A DNA stretch of 64,000 nt from positions 80,881-144,880 of the forward strand of contig NZ_JARXZC010000015.1 in NCBI RefSeq assembly GCF_029894335.1, in the 5' to 3' direction. Within the stretch, counting starts at the first letter, position 1. The number at the start of each line of letters is the position of its first letter. The notes below the pieces were generated by a model, which was not told the origin of the DNA, made no database searches, and saw only the letters and a list, made by a program, of their open reading frames with translations. This stretch comes from Kitasatospora sp. MAP5-34. GTDB taxonomy: Bacteria > Actinomycetota > Actinomycetes > Streptomycetales > Streptomycetaceae. Shown here in pieces: positions 33,266 through 41,725 of the stretch. Position numbers and translations under genes: made by a program.

Positions 33266-33796
33266 ATGTCCAAGCACCACCGGCCGCCACTCCCCCACGA
33301 CTTCCTGAGGCCCGTACCGTCCTTCTCGCTGACCAGCGAGGACGTACCGGACGGCGGGACGCTCTCCCAGGCGCAGGTACTGGAGGGCGGCAACGTCTCC
33401 CCGCAGCTGCGGTGGGCGGGCTTTCCGGCCGAGACGAAGAGCTTCGCCGTCACCTGCTTCGACCCGGACGCGCCCACCGGCAGCGGCTGGTGGCACTGGG
33501 TGCTGTTCGACCTCCCGGCCGACGTCACCGAGCTTCCGGCCGGCCTCGGCAGCGGCGACTCGGCCGACCTGCCGGCGGGCGCGATCCACGCCCGCAACGA
33601 CTACGGGACGAAGAACTTCGGCGGCGCGGCCCCGCCCGCCGGCCACGGCCCGCACCGCTACGTCTTCACCGTGCACGCCTTGGGTGTTGAGAAGCTCGGC
33701 CTGGACGAGGACACCTCGGCGGCGGCCGTCAGCGGCACGCTGGGCTTCCTGGCCCTGGCCCGCGCGAGCGTGATCGCGGAGTACGAGAACAGCTGA
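33266..33796 (+). CDS. PEBP / YbhB-YbcL family protein
   Basis: 176 residues of the phosphatidylethanolamine-binding (Raf-kinase-inhibitor-like) family. Signature elements are SPQLRWAGFPAETKSFAVTC with FDPDAP, the pocket segment GSGWWHWVLFDLPADV, then ARNDYGTKNFGGAAPPAGHG and PHRYVFTVHAL. The pocket D and H residues are present. The role in bacteria is not established; cytoplasmic ligand binding is likely. An AGGAGG ribosome-binding site supports the ATG at 33266. Confidence 0.92.
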   Translation: MSKHHRPPLPHDFLRPVPSFSLTSEDVPDGGTLSQAQVLEGGNVSPQLRWAGFPAETKSFAVTCFDPDAPTGSGWWHWVLFDLPADVTELPAGLGSGDSADLPAGAIHARNDYGTKNFGGAAPPAGHGPHRYVFTVHALGVEKLGLDEDTSAAAVSGTLGFLALARASVIAEYENS

Positions 33797-33816
33797 CGGA
33801 TCGTCAACTGTGCTGC

Positions 33817-33844
33817 GGCCCCGGGCGGGAGACCACCCGGGGCC
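33817..33844. terminator. terminator between PEBP gene and small membrane protein gene
   Basis: Perfect 9-base arms GGCCCCGGG and CCCGGGGCC with a 10-base loop between convergent genes. Confidence 0.65.
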
Positions 33845-33873
33845 GAGACGTCCGGAGCCGGGGCCGGCCTGCC

Positions 33874-34038
33874 TCACGCCAGGGTGCGGGATCCGGCGGC
33901 GCGGACGGCGTGCCGTCCGCCGGCCCGGCTATGTCGGCGCCGCACGGTCGACCTGGTCCTGCGATGGCCGGATCCGCCGCCGGTCAGCAGGACGGCGAGC
34001 AGCGGCGGCGCGATGAGCAGTAGCAGAGTGAGTGCCAT
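33874..34038 (-). CDS. 54-residue membrane protein
   Basis: One transmembrane helix (MALTLLLLIAPPLLAVLLTG) followed by a strongly basic tail with many Arg and His. A GGAGGG box eight bases before the ATG supports translation. Such helix-plus-basic-tail microproteins often associate with membrane complexes or nucleic acid; I do not recognise this one. Confidence 0.55.
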   Translation of the reverse strand: MALTLLLLIAPPLLAVLLTGGGSGHRRTRSTVRRRHSRAGGRHAVRAAGSRTLA

Positions 34039-34229
34039 GACGAACCCTCCGTGGACGGACCAACTGCTAGCCAGTCTCGCCGGATCGGTGGCGGAGAAAC
34101 CTCGGCCACGGCTGTTCGCAGGCACAGTCACCCGTAGGGCTTAGCTGACGTTGGGTCAGTCGGACGCCTGCGAAACCGCGTTCGGGTGAGCGTTCCGGAA
34201 CGGGCGTGCCCAGGCAGCGGGCCGGGGGT

Positions 34230-35150
34230 TCAGGCGGGCAGACCCGCGTGACGGCGGGCCGTGGCGGCGACGGCGGACCAGTCGCGCTCGGCGTCGCCGT
34301 GGGCGACCGCCTCGAGGAAGGCGTCCCGCAGGATGCTGCCGAAGGGCAGCGGCACGTGGGTCTCGGCTCCGGCGGCGAGGGCGAGGTTGACGTCCTTGAG
34401 GCCGAGGGCGAGGCGGAAGCCCGTGGGCTCGTAGCGGCGTTCGGCGACCATCGCGCCGTAACCGGAGTAGACCGGGCCGGGGAAGATCGTGCTGCTCAGC
34501 ATCTCGACCAGGTCGCCGGGGCGGACCCCGTTGGCCTCGGCCAGGCTGCACGCCTCGGCCAGCGACTCGATGGCGCAGGCCAGCAGGAAGTTGGAGCTGA
34601 TCTTGGCGGTGTTGGCGTGCTGCGGTTCCGTCCCGAGCCGCCAGGTCCGGCGGCCCAGGACCGCGAACAGGGGCTCCACCAGGTCGAGCAGCGCGTCCGG
34701 ACCCCCGGCGAGGATGTTCAGCTGCCCGGCTGCCGCCACCTCGCTCCGCCCGAGCACGGGCGCGGCGAGGTAGCCGACACCGTGCTCGGCGTGCAACGCG
34801 GTGGCCCGGCGGGCGAGTTCGAGCGAGACCGTGGCCATGTTGACGTGCACCGAGGCCTTGGCGCCGGACAGCAGAGCCGGGTCGTGCAGCAGGCTCTCCA
34901 CCGCCGCGTCGTCGGCGAGCATCGAGACCACGACCTCGTTCCGGTAGATCTCGGCGAGGTCCGCCGCCGCCGTGGCCCCCTGGGCGACCAGCGCCTGCAC
35001 CGGCCCGGCCGAACGGTTCCAGACCTGCACCCGGAACCCTGCCCCGAGCAGGTTGGCGGCCATGCCACGCCCCATCGCCCCCAGCCCGACGAAGCCCACC
35101 CGCTCGAACCCGGCTTTCCCGACGTCCACGCTCTGCACGATCCCGGTCAT
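34230..35150 (-). CDS. NAD(P)-dependent dehydrogenase, beta-hydroxyacid dehydrogenase family
   Basis: 306 residues, 3-hydroxyisobutyrate dehydrogenase-like. The Rossmann opening is VGFVGLGAMGRGMAANLL (about residue 17), the cofactor loop VWNRSAG implies NADP preference, and the substrate-binding and catalytic region reads HVNMATVSLELARR and, near residue 175, the lysine motif NTAKISSNFLLACA. Members oxidise small beta-hydroxyacids or reduce imines. A GGAGGAG box precedes the ATG. The next minus-strand gene upstream starts 366 bases away, so it may be monocistronic. Confidence 0.88.
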   Translation of the reverse strand: MTGIVQSVDVGKAGFERVGFVGLGAMGRGMAANLLGAGFRVQVWNRSAGPVQALVAQGATAAADLAEIYRNEVVVSMLADDAAVESLLHDPALLSGAKASVHVNMATVSLELARRATALHAEHGVGYLAAPVLGRSEVAAAGQLNILAGGPDALLDLVEPLFAVLGRRTWRLGTEPQHANTAKISSNFLLACAIESLAEACSLAEANGVRPGDLVEMLSSTIFPGPVYSGYGAMVAERRYEPTGFRLALGLKDVNLALAAGAETHVPLPFGSILRDAFLEAVAHGDAERDWSAVAATARRHAGLPA

Positions 35151-35216
35151 CCCGCGTACTCCTCCGAGGCTGGTCCCGGGCCGGGGTCGACCCCCGGCCG
35201 GACCCCTGACTCTACG

Positions 35217-35516
35217 TCAGATACCTGGCCCGGCCTCGGTGCCGTGGACGGTGTGGTGAGCGTTGTCCCGCAGGCTGACCAGGACGTCGAGGAGCGCGGC
35301 GAGCGGCTGGTACTCGGCGCGGACGGCGGGCCGGTGGCCCTGGGACTTGAGGGTGTCCCAGATCTGTTCCAGATGCTCGTGCAGCGTGGTGCGGGCGAGC
35401 AGTTGGGCTTCGGCGGCGTCCGGTTCGAGGCCGGCGAGCGTGGCCCGGTCCAGGTGCTCCACCGCGTCGGCGATCGTCAGAGCGGCATGACGGATGTTCG
35501 GTTCAGCCTCGGGCAC
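35217..35516 (-). CDS. 99-residue helical protein of unknown function
   Basis: Starts with GTG preceded by GGGGGAAGG. The sequence is mostly helix (ALTIADAVEHLDRATLAGLE, HEHLEQIWDTLKSQG, LLDVLVSLRDNAHHT) and acidic-to-neutral. No domain recognised. It lies 67 bases upstream of the dehydrogenase gene on the same strand and may be co-transcribed. Confidence 0.6.
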   Translation of the reverse strand: MPEAEPNIRHAALTIADAVEHLDRATLAGLEPDAAEAQLLARTTLHEHLEQIWDTLKSQGHRPAVRAEYQPLAALLDVLVSLRDNAHHTVHGTEAGPGI

Positions 35517-35625
35517 CGATGGCGCCTTCCCCCTGGGTGTCTCTGCTTGTCATGACCGAGCTTAGGCCCCCCGCCGCCGGGGCGGGCGTCGTTCCGGCAG
35601 ATCAGCCGGGGAGGCGGGAGCAGGA

Positions 35626-35661
35626 ACGGGAGTTGGGACGGGAGTTGGGACGGGAGTTGGG
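35626..35661. repeat. three tandem copies of a 12-bp unit
   Basis: ACGGGAGTTGGG is repeated three times without mismatch in the divergent region between the helical-protein gene and the lipoprotein gene. Possibly a regulatory repeat or simple slippage. Confidence 0.75.
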
Positions 35662-35786
35662 ACGGACCCGTTGCCGGGCCCGTGCTTGCCCTTCCCTTGG
35701 CGTCACCCGGGCGCAGTCCCGACACACCGTCAGCTGGAGTGAGCCTTACCGCGCCGCAACTCCCGAGGTCGGCATAGTGGTGGACT

Positions 35787-36857
35787 GTGCCCAGCTCTCC
35801 CCCGCCACCCAGCTCTCCCCCGCCACCCCGTGCTCTCCCCCGCCGCATGCTGCTGGCCGCCGCCACCGGTTCGCTGATCGGTCTCGCCGGCTGCTCCTCC
35901 GGCCGCAGCACCGCTCCGGCCACCACTCCCGCGCCTTCGACGTCCCCGCCCCCGTCGTCGTCACCCTCACCGTCCGCGCCGTCGGTTCTCTCGACCTCCG
36001 CCCCCGCCGCGCCCGGCGCGGCGCTGCCCGCCACCACCCCCTGGTTGCCGGGGCCCGGCGAGATCGACCCGGATGTGAAGCTGCGAGCCGTTCAGCTCGT
36101 CGAGGCGATCGGCGCCTGGCCCGCCGGCGGCGGGGGTGTCCCGGCAGCGCAGTCGCGGGTCTCCGCGCTCGGGCTCGATCCCGGCCTGGCCGGCCAGGCC
36201 GGCCCGCTGCTGCCGTCGGCCGACCGGGCCGCGCTCCAGGTCATCGACGCCCAGTACGGGGGCATCCTCGCCGACTCCGCGAGCGTGCTGGTCGTCTGCG
36301 ACCAGTGGACGGGTGCCGCGAACGGCCCGGTGACCGCCGGGGGCACCACGGTGGACGTACGGCTGAGCAGCGCGCAGCCCCGGTGGACGGTGACGGCACT
36401 GCACCCGGCCGAGCCGGGCGCCCCCGCCACGCAGCTCACCACCCCGGCCCAGCAGGTACTGGCCGAGACCCGCATCCAGCTACCACCCGCAGCGCACGCG
36501 GACATCATCAGCGGAGCCGTCCACGACAGCGTCCTGCAAGCCATGCTGACGCTCGCCCGGACGTACTCGTTCTCCGTCAGCGTGGTCCGCTCCGGCCACC
36601 CGCTGGACGTCTTCGGCACCACCCGCCCGAGCGACCACCCGCTCGGACGGGCCTTCGACGTCTGGCGGATCGACGGCCGCACGGTGGTCGACCCGGGGAC
36701 GCCGACCGCTCTGGCGGACGGCTTCATGCGGGCCGCCGCCGCTGCCGGGTCCTACAACGTGGGCGGGCCCCGCCTGCTGTCCGGCGGTACGACCGCCAAC
36801 CAGTTCTTCTCCGACAACACCCACCACGACCACGTGCACGTGGGCTTCCTGACCTGA
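35787..36857 (+). CDS. lipoprotein with M15-type peptidase-like C-terminus
   Basis: 356 residues. A proline-rich N-terminus with RALPRR precedes a hydrophobic core and lipobox LAGC (Cys36), then a Ser/Pro/Thr linker. The C-terminal domain carries SDHPLGRAFDVW and NTHHDHVHVGF, matching the S-x-H-x-x-G-x-A-x-D and H-x-H zinc motifs of M15 D,D- and L,D-carboxypeptidases. It would act on peptidoglycan peptides outside the membrane. The central part (about 85-250) is not recognised. The GTG start has no evident ribosome-binding site and may be leaderless; short DNA repeats encode the first 15 residues. Confidence 0.72.
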   Translation: MPSSPPPPSSPPPPRALPRRMLLAAATGSLIGLAGCSSGRSTAPATTPAPSTSPPPSSSPSPSAPSVLSTSAPAAPGAALPATTPWLPGPGEIDPDVKLRAVQLVEAIGAWPAGGGGVPAAQSRVSALGLDPGLAGQAGPLLPSADRAALQVIDAQYGGILADSASVLVVCDQWTGAANGPVTAGGTTVDVRLSSAQPRWTVTALHPAEPGAPATQLTTPAQQVLAETRIQLPPAAHADIISGAVHDSVLQAMLTLARTYSFSVSVVRSGHPLDVFGTTRPSDHPLGRAFDVWRIDGRTVVDPGTPTALADGFMRAAAAAGSYNVGGPRLLSGGTTANQFFSDNTHHDHVHVGFLT

Positions 36858-36911
36858 TACCTGAATACCTCGGACCACGCCCACCGCTCGGCGGGCGCAA
36901 CCGTACGGCCG

Positions 36912-37847
36912 TCAGTGCGGGATGGTGTCGATCAGCTCGCGGGCACCCTGACGGAGCAGGGCGACCGCGACGGAGGTGCCCAGCGTCGCCGGGTCCAGCG
37001 GGCCGGCCCACTCGTGGGCGTCCAGGACGGTCTTTCCGTCCGGCGAGAAGACCCGGGCCCGGAGGGAGAGCCGGCCATCGCGTTCGGCCTTCGCGTAGCC
37101 CGCGATCGGCGAGTTGCAGTGCCCCTGGAGGACGTGCAGGAACATCCGCTCGGCGGTGGTCTCGCGCCAGGCGTCGGCGTCACCGAGGCCGGTGACCGCG
37201 CCGATGGTGGTGCTGTCCTCCTCGCGGCACTGGAGGGCGAGCACACCCGCGCCGATCGGCGGGCACATCGCCTCGACCGAGAGGATCTCGGAGATCCGCT
37301 CCGGCTGCCCGATCCGCTCCAGCCCGGACACCGCCAGCAGCAGCGCGTCGGCCTCGCCAGCCGCCAGCTTCTCCAGCCGCCGGTTGGCGTTGCCCCGCAT
37401 CGGGACACAGACCAGGTGCGGGTGGGAGACCGCCAGCTGCGCGACCCGGCGGACGGAGGAGGTACCGATCCGCGCGCCCTCCGGGAGCTGGTCCAGCGTC
37501 AGCCCGGTGGGGTGGACCAGGGCGTCCCGTACGTCGTCGCGCTTGAGGAAGGCGGCGAACACCGTACCGGCCGGCAGCGGCCGGTCGGCGGGCACGTCCT
37601 TGACGCAGTGCACCGCGAGGTCGGCCTCACCCGCCAGCAGCGCCGCGTCGACCTCCTTGGTGAACGCTCCCTTGCCGCCCAGCATGGACAGATCACCCAT
37701 CCAGCGGTCCCCCGAAGTGGTGACCGGCACCACCTCGGTCCGGATACCGGGGTGCAGGACAGCGAGTTCGGCCCGGACCCGCTCCACCTGGGCCAGCGCC
37801 ATCGGGGACGAACGGGACACGATGCGAATCAGCTCGGCAGAGGGCAT
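36912..37847 (-). CDS. hemC: porphobilinogen deaminase (hydroxymethylbilane synthase), isolated
   Basis: 311 residues. It retains the family's key residues: [10 protein letters not shown] at the N-terminus, [18 protein letters not shown] (catalytic Lys-Asp), [23 protein letters not shown] and [13 protein letters not shown] with the cysteine that holds the dipyrromethane cofactor. It polymerises four porphobilinogens to hydroxymethylbilane. Streptomycetes normally carry hemC beside hemA, hemB and hemD; none is here, and several motifs deviate (HS to HC, GGC to GHC), so it may be a paralogue. It is convergent with the lipoprotein gene. Confidence 0.9.
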   Translation of the reverse strand: MPSAELIRIVSRSSPMALAQVERVRAELAVLHPGIRTEVVPVTTSGDRWMGDLSMLGGKGAFTKEVDAALLAGEADLAVHCVKDVPADRPLPAGTVFAAFLKRDDVRDALVHPTGLTLDQLPEGARIGTSSVRRVAQLAVSHPHLVCVPMRGNANRRLEKLAAGEADALLLAVSGLERIGQPERISEILSVEAMCPPIGAGVLALQCREEDSTTIGAVTGLGDADAWRETTAERMFLHVLQGHCNSPIAGYAKAERDGRLSLRARVFSPDGKTVLDAHEWAGPLDPATLGTSVAVALLRQGARELIDTIPH

Positions 37848-37925
37848 ACAAGAAACGATAGCCCGTCAGTTCCCCTACCCCACAACCGGCTTGCCCGCCA
37901 GACGGACCCTCCACACGCGGGCAGC

Positions 37926-37949
37926 AGGGGCGCCCGCCGGGGCGCCCCT
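37926..37949 (-). terminator. terminator hairpin downstream of DUF2071 gene
   Basis: Ten-base arms AGGGGCGCCC and GGGCGCCCCT with a 4-base loop, 19 bases beyond the stop codon of the minus-strand gene at 37968. Confidence 0.65.
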
Positions 37950-37967
37950 TCGCTGGAGGTTGTTGGT

Positions 37968-38732
37968 TCAGGCGCTCCGGGCGCCGCCCGGGCGGGCCGG
38001 GAGCGCGAAGCGGACGGGGACGCCCGGGGAGTAGAGGACGCTCACCGGGTCGTCCGGTGGCGTGGGGAGGCCGGCTGCCGGGAGCAGGTTCTGCTCGTAC
38101 TCGAGGAGCTCGGCGCGGTGGAGCGGCCAGCGGGGGTGGGAGTTGGGGAGGTACATCTGGCGGCCGAAGAAGGAGCTGTGCATGCCCCAACGGGCCGTCA
38201 GGAAGTGTTCCAACTCGGTGGGTTCGTCGATCGGTTCGCCGATCCGGACGGAGATCCGGCTGTGTGCGTCGCGCGGTCCGGGCCAGCGTCGGGCGCTGCG
38301 GTAGGTGATGGTGTCGCCGACCTGGCGGATGTCCATCCTGGACCAGAGGTAGGGCAGCCGGAAGGCCGCCCGCGCGACGGCCACCGGGAGCAGCCGGGAG
38401 GCGTCGAGCGAGCGGAAGACGACGCCCCGCCGGCCGTGGGCGTCCACCGAGTACAGGCGGACGTTGGTCTCGGGGAAGGTCCCCAGGTACGGGAGGCCTG
38501 GCAGCCGGAACCACCCGACGCGGTGCATCCGGAAGGCGATCAGGCCGACGTAGGTGACACCGTCGAGGGTGTCGGGCACCGTACCGGGCGGCAGCAGCGG
38601 GGCCACGTCCGCCGGGTCGGCCGGCCAGTGCAGGAAGGCCAGGTCCAGCCAGGACTGGGTGAGCAGCGGGTGCGGCGTGGGCCCGGGCGGGTCCGCCGTG
38701 ATGGGCTCCGGGACGAACGGTGGGTGCGGCAC
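37968..38732 (-). CDS. DUF2071 (YqjF-like) protein
   Basis: 254 residues. Conserved family elements are LAFLHWPADPADVAPLLPPG near the start, TYVGLIAFRM, LPGLPYLGTFPETNVRLYSV and, near residue 180, LEHFLTARWGMHS. The fold is a beta-barrel of unknown function, presumably cytosolic ligand binding or enzymatic. Located upstream of hemC on the same strand (120 bases between), perhaps a separate unit because a hairpin lies between. Confidence 0.85.
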   Translation of the reverse strand: MPHPPFVPEPITADPPGPTPHPLLTQSWLDLAFLHWPADPADVAPLLPPGTVPDTLDGVTYVGLIAFRMHRVGWFRLPGLPYLGTFPETNVRLYSVDAHGRRGVVFRSLDASRLLPVAVARAAFRLPYLWSRMDIRQVGDTITYRSARRWPGPRDAHSRISVRIGEPIDEPTELEHFLTARWGMHSSFFGRQMYLPNSHPRWPLHRAELLEYEQNLLPAAGLPTPPDDPVSVLYSPGVPVRFALPARPGGARSA

Positions 38733-38797
38733 CGCACCAGCATCGCAGAGCCGTCCGGTTACCGGCCAGAGCAGGGCTGGTAGTTGAGGGGCGAGAG

Positions 38798-38828
38798 GGC
38801 CCGGCGGGCGTCAGCGGCCCGCCGGGCC
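38798..38828 (-). terminator. terminator after secreted nuclease-like gene
   Basis: Perfect 12-base arms GGCCCGGCGGGC and GCCCGCCGGGCC with a 7-base loop, 14 bases beyond the stop codon at 38843. Confidence 0.75.
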
Positions 38829-38842
38829 GCGCGCGCCGAGAG

Positions 38843-39403
38843 CTACAGGCCGAGGCTGGAGAGGGCGGTGGTCCAGTCGGTCGCGATGGCGTTCTGGGCG
38901 GGGGCGAGCTCCACCCTGCCGGAGCAGACGGCGCGCTTCAGCGCGTTCTCGACCGCATCCTTCTGGCCGGAGGTGCCGACGCCGCTGTGCGGCTCGGGCC
39001 ACAGGTTCCTCGGGTCCCTGGGCGCGCCGCCCAGCTCCAGCGGGATGAAGTGGTCCTCCTCGTAGTCCGAGGGGTTGGTGTCGCTGTAGCCGTACGCGAT
39101 TATCTGCTGGACCTTCAGCTTGTTGGTGTACGAGGTGGGCGGCCGTACGGTCCCGGTCCAACCCGACACGCAGATGGTCGAGTTGATGGTGCTCTGGGTG
39201 ACGGACGGGTTCACCGCTCCCGGCGTACAGGCCGGGTCGGGCAGCGGCAGGTACGCCTGCGAGCAGCTCCCGGCGGCGCCGGCGGCGCTCAGCGGGGAGC
39301 CGGCGGGGAGGACGGCCGCGTGGGCGGTGCCGGTGACGAAGCAGCCGGTGGCGAGGGCCAGGGCGGTGGTGGTGACGGCGATCCGCTGGTGCAGGGATCT
39401 CAT
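38843..39403 (-). CDS. secreted HNH/His-Me-finger-like protein
   Basis: 186 residues with a Sec signal peptide (TTTALALATGCFVTGTAHA). The mature part shows YSDTNPSDYEEDHFIPLELG and GAPRDPRNLWPEP, a D-H-x-I-P-L-E-L-G-G arrangement followed by N-L-W-P-E that I associate with extracellular HNH-like nucleases, then KDAVENALKRAVCSGRV. Four cysteines support an exported, disulfide-bonded protein. Nuclease activity is inferred from the motif. No immunity gene is adjacent. Confidence 0.65.
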   Translation of the reverse strand: MRSLHQRIAVTTTALALATGCFVTGTAHAAVLPAGSPLSAAGAAGSCSQAYLPLPDPACTPGAVNPSVTQSTINSTICVSGWTGTVRPPTSYTNKLKVQQIIAYGYSDTNPSDYEEDHFIPLELGGAPRDPRNLWPEPHSGVGTSGQKDAVENALKRAVCSGRVELAPAQNAIATDWTTALSSLGL

Positions 39404-39661
39404 CGTGACTCCATGGGAGTTGGCCCGGCAGAGGGCGGCCGGGTGAGGGGTGCGAGTGGGTGTATGTCCATGACAGCACCGGTCGCCGCCGCTTAGAAGT
39501 ACCCGGGGGTGAACATTTCATGACGCGCGTAGATACATTCCCACCCGCCCATCTCCGGACGGCAACCACCTTGTGCAGAAGCACATCTGAACGAGCGAAT
39601 GGTCAAGCCCCGCCCTCGCCGAACGAGCCTTGGTGATCACCGGCCCGGCCGGTCGGCCAGA

Positions 39662-40531
39662 ATGTCGACCATGGACGAGAGCAAGCCCCCCGGGACCGGG
39701 GACCAGATTTCGAGCGGAAACAGCGGTGGCGGCGACTCCGGACCGGCCGACCCAGGCGGCGTGACGGTGAGTCAGCACGAGCTCACCGAGCTGCTGCACC
39801 GTCGCCTGGACCGGCTGGAGCGGCTGCTCGAACCAGTCTCGAAGCTGCCCACCGAGCCGGAGCAGCCGCCGGCCTGGCGCCAGGCCACCGAGGGCGAACA
39901 GCGCTGGGCCGCCGGCGTGACCGTCCTGATCGCGATCGGTCTCCAGCTCTTCCTGCCACCCCGCCTGACGATCCATCCGCACTGGATACTGCCGGCCCTC
40001 GAACTGGTGATGATGATCGGGCTGGTCGCCTTCAACCCGCACCGCCGGCTCCGACTCGACCGCAGGTCGCGGCTGCTGCGCACGCTAAGCCTGAGCCTGG
40101 TCGCCGCGATCAGCCTGGCCAACGGCTGGTCGGCGGTGAAGCTGGTACGCGAGTTGCTGCACAGCGCCGGCGCACCCAACGCGCTCGCGCTGCTGGGCAC
40201 GGCCGGTGCGGTCTGGGCCACCAACGTCATCGCGTTCGCGCTCTGGTACTGGGAGTGGGACCGTGGCGGACCGGTCGCCAGGGCCCTCGGCACCAAGGAC
40301 TACCCGGACTTCCTGTTCCCGCAGATGCAGCAGGACGGCCTCGCCCCGCCCGACTGGGAACCGGCCTTCCTCGACTACCTCTACGTCGCCTTCACCAACG
40401 CGACCGCCTTCAGCCCCACCGACACGATGCCGCTCTCGACCTGGGCGAAGCTGCTGATGAGCCTGCAGTCCGTCGTTTCGCTGCTGACGGTGCTCCTGGT
40501 GGTAGCCCGGGCGGTCAACATCCTGCAGTAG
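39662..40531 (+). CDS. conserved membrane protein with channel-like C-terminus
   Basis: 289 residues, four transmembrane segments after a charged cytoplasmic N-terminus with a leucine-rich helix (LTELLHRRLDRLERLLEPVS). The C-terminal region WYWEWDRGGP, DFLFPQM, DYLYVAFTNATAFSPTDTMP and WAKLLMSLQSVVSLLTVLLV recalls the pore-loop end of two-TM ion channels, where TxTD marks the filter region. It is a widespread uncharacterised family. Start ambiguous between ATG 39662 and 39671; no good ribosome-binding site. Confidence 0.7.
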   Translation: MSTMDESKPPGTGDQISSGNSGGGDSGPADPGGVTVSQHELTELLHRRLDRLERLLEPVSKLPTEPEQPPAWRQATEGEQRWAAGVTVLIAIGLQLFLPPRLTIHPHWILPALELVMMIGLVAFNPHRRLRLDRRSRLLRTLSLSLVAAISLANGWSAVKLVRELLHSAGAPNALALLGTAGAVWATNVIAFALWYWEWDRGGPVARALGTKDYPDFLFPQMQQDGLAPPDWEPAFLDYLYVAFTNATAFSPTDTMPLSTWAKLLMSLQSVVSLLTVLLVVARAVNILQ

Positions 40532-40543
40532 TGTGACGAACCG

Positions 40544-41467
40544 TCAGCCGGTGTAGTGCCTGGGGTCGTCGCGTTCACCGACGGGCGGGAGGTTGCGGGC
40601 CGGGGTCTCGACCGGCGGCGAGTCGTCCGGCCGCCTTCCGGCCGCGCGCTGCCAACCGGCCCGGGCCCGGGGGTGGAAGCGGCGGTCGTGCGGCAGCAGC
40701 CGCCACCCGGCGTCGGCCAGGCGGGCGAGCAGGCGTAGCCGGCGCTCGTCGGCCGGGGTCCAGCCGTGTCCCAGCCGCTCGCGTACGGCCGGCGGGTACA
40801 GCCCGACGGTGAGCCAGACGAACGGCCGGACCACCAGCGGACGCAGCAGGGCCCAGAGTGGCTCGGGCAGCCACGAGAGAGCGGGCGGGCGGCCGATCCG
40901 GCCGATGTCCAGGACGGCGCGGGCCGCCCGGTTGTCCTCCAGGACCTCGGCGCACATGTGGTCCCAGTACCGTTCGAAGGCCTCCCAGTCCGGCGGCACC
41001 GGTCGCATGCTCATCCCGTACAGGGCGTACCACTGCACCTGCTCGCCGTACAGCTGCCGCTTCTGCGGCACGGTGAGCCCACCCGCCAGGCGGTCGGCCA
41101 GCACCACCGTGCTCATGAAGAACGTCGCGTGCGCCCAGTAGAAGGTGTCGGGGTCGAGCGCGTGGTACGGGCGGCCCTGCCGGTCGACGCCCTTGACCAA
41201 GTCGTGGTAACCGCGCACCGCGCGGGCGGTCCGCACGGCGTTCGGGCCGTCGTAGACCACGCCGTAGATCGGGTAGAGCGAGCGGTGCAGGCGTTCCCAA
41301 CGCTCGTCCAGGAAGCCGGAGTGCTCCTCGACGCCGGCGCCGAGCCCCGGATGCATGTTCTGCAGGGAGCCCGCCCACAAGGCCAGCGCCATCCCGCGCC
41401 AGTCCCCGAAGTACCTCCAGGTCAGGGAGGACGGGCCCAGTGGCGCCGGGGCCTCTCGCTCGCTCAT
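40544..41467 (-). CDS. MpaB-like (DUF2236) oxygenase-family protein
   Basis: 307 residues. The family, which includes the fungal oxygenase MpaB and latex-clearing protein, coordinates heme through conserved histidines; DTFYWAHATFFMSTV with the YWxH element and QVQWYALYGMSMRPVP are visible, and WEAFERYWDHMCAEVLEDN follows. Enzymes cleave double bonds in isoprenoid chains; the substrate here is unknown. ATG at 41467 has GGAG eight bases upstream. Its stop lies only 12 bases from that of the convergent membrane protein. Confidence 0.8.
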   Translation of the reverse strand: MSEREAPAPLGPSSLTWRYFGDWRGMALALWAGSLQNMHPGLGAGVEEHSGFLDERWERLHRSLYPIYGVVYDGPNAVRTARAVRGYHDLVKGVDRQGRPYHALDPDTFYWAHATFFMSTVVLADRLAGGLTVPQKRQLYGEQVQWYALYGMSMRPVPPDWEAFERYWDHMCAEVLEDNRAARAVLDIGRIGRPPALSWLPEPLWALLRPLVVRPFVWLTVGLYPPAVRERLGHGWTPADERRLRLLARLADAGWRLLPHDRRFHPRARAGWQRAAGRRPDDSPPVETPARNLPPVGERDDPRHYTG

Positions 41468-41481
41468 GAGATCACTCCAAC

Positions 41482-41515
41482 GGATCGCTGCACCGGATCG
41501 CTGCACCGGATCGCT
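41482..41515. repeat. 13-bp tandem repeat (2.6 copies) upstream of the mpaB-like gene
   Basis: GGATCGCTGCACC occurs twice head-to-tail and then partially, just before the ribosome-binding site of the minus-strand gene. Confidence 0.75.
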
Positions 41516-41654
41516 CTGATGATCACTCCGGGCGCTGCTGTCCTACCAACACACCAACGCATGTCGTCAGATAGTGACGACAGCGGCACTCGGAGTCAAT
41601 GAGGCCGCGCTTCGACGGGATCCGGCCGCGATCCGGCCGAATCTGACGGGCGGA

Positions 41655-41674
41655 GAGGTTGTTAGGCAAACCTC
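41655..41674 (+). promoter_or_regulatory. candidate metal-regulator operator upstream of the ZIP gene
   Basis: GAGGTT and AACCTC flank the eight bases GTTAGGCA. The half-sites resemble those of DtxR/DmdR-type iron boxes (AGGTTAG...CTAACCT), but the spacing is three bases longer, so the match is partial. It lies 52 bases before the start codon of a metal transporter. Confidence 0.4.
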
Positions 41675-41725
41675 AGTTGCCCTAGTGTCTGCCCGCTACC
41701 CTCAGCTCGTCCCCACGGAGCCGTC

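Noticed and set aside
35626..35661. PHO box
   Set aside because: The 12-bp repeats do not match the 11-bp GTTCACC-type direct repeat units.
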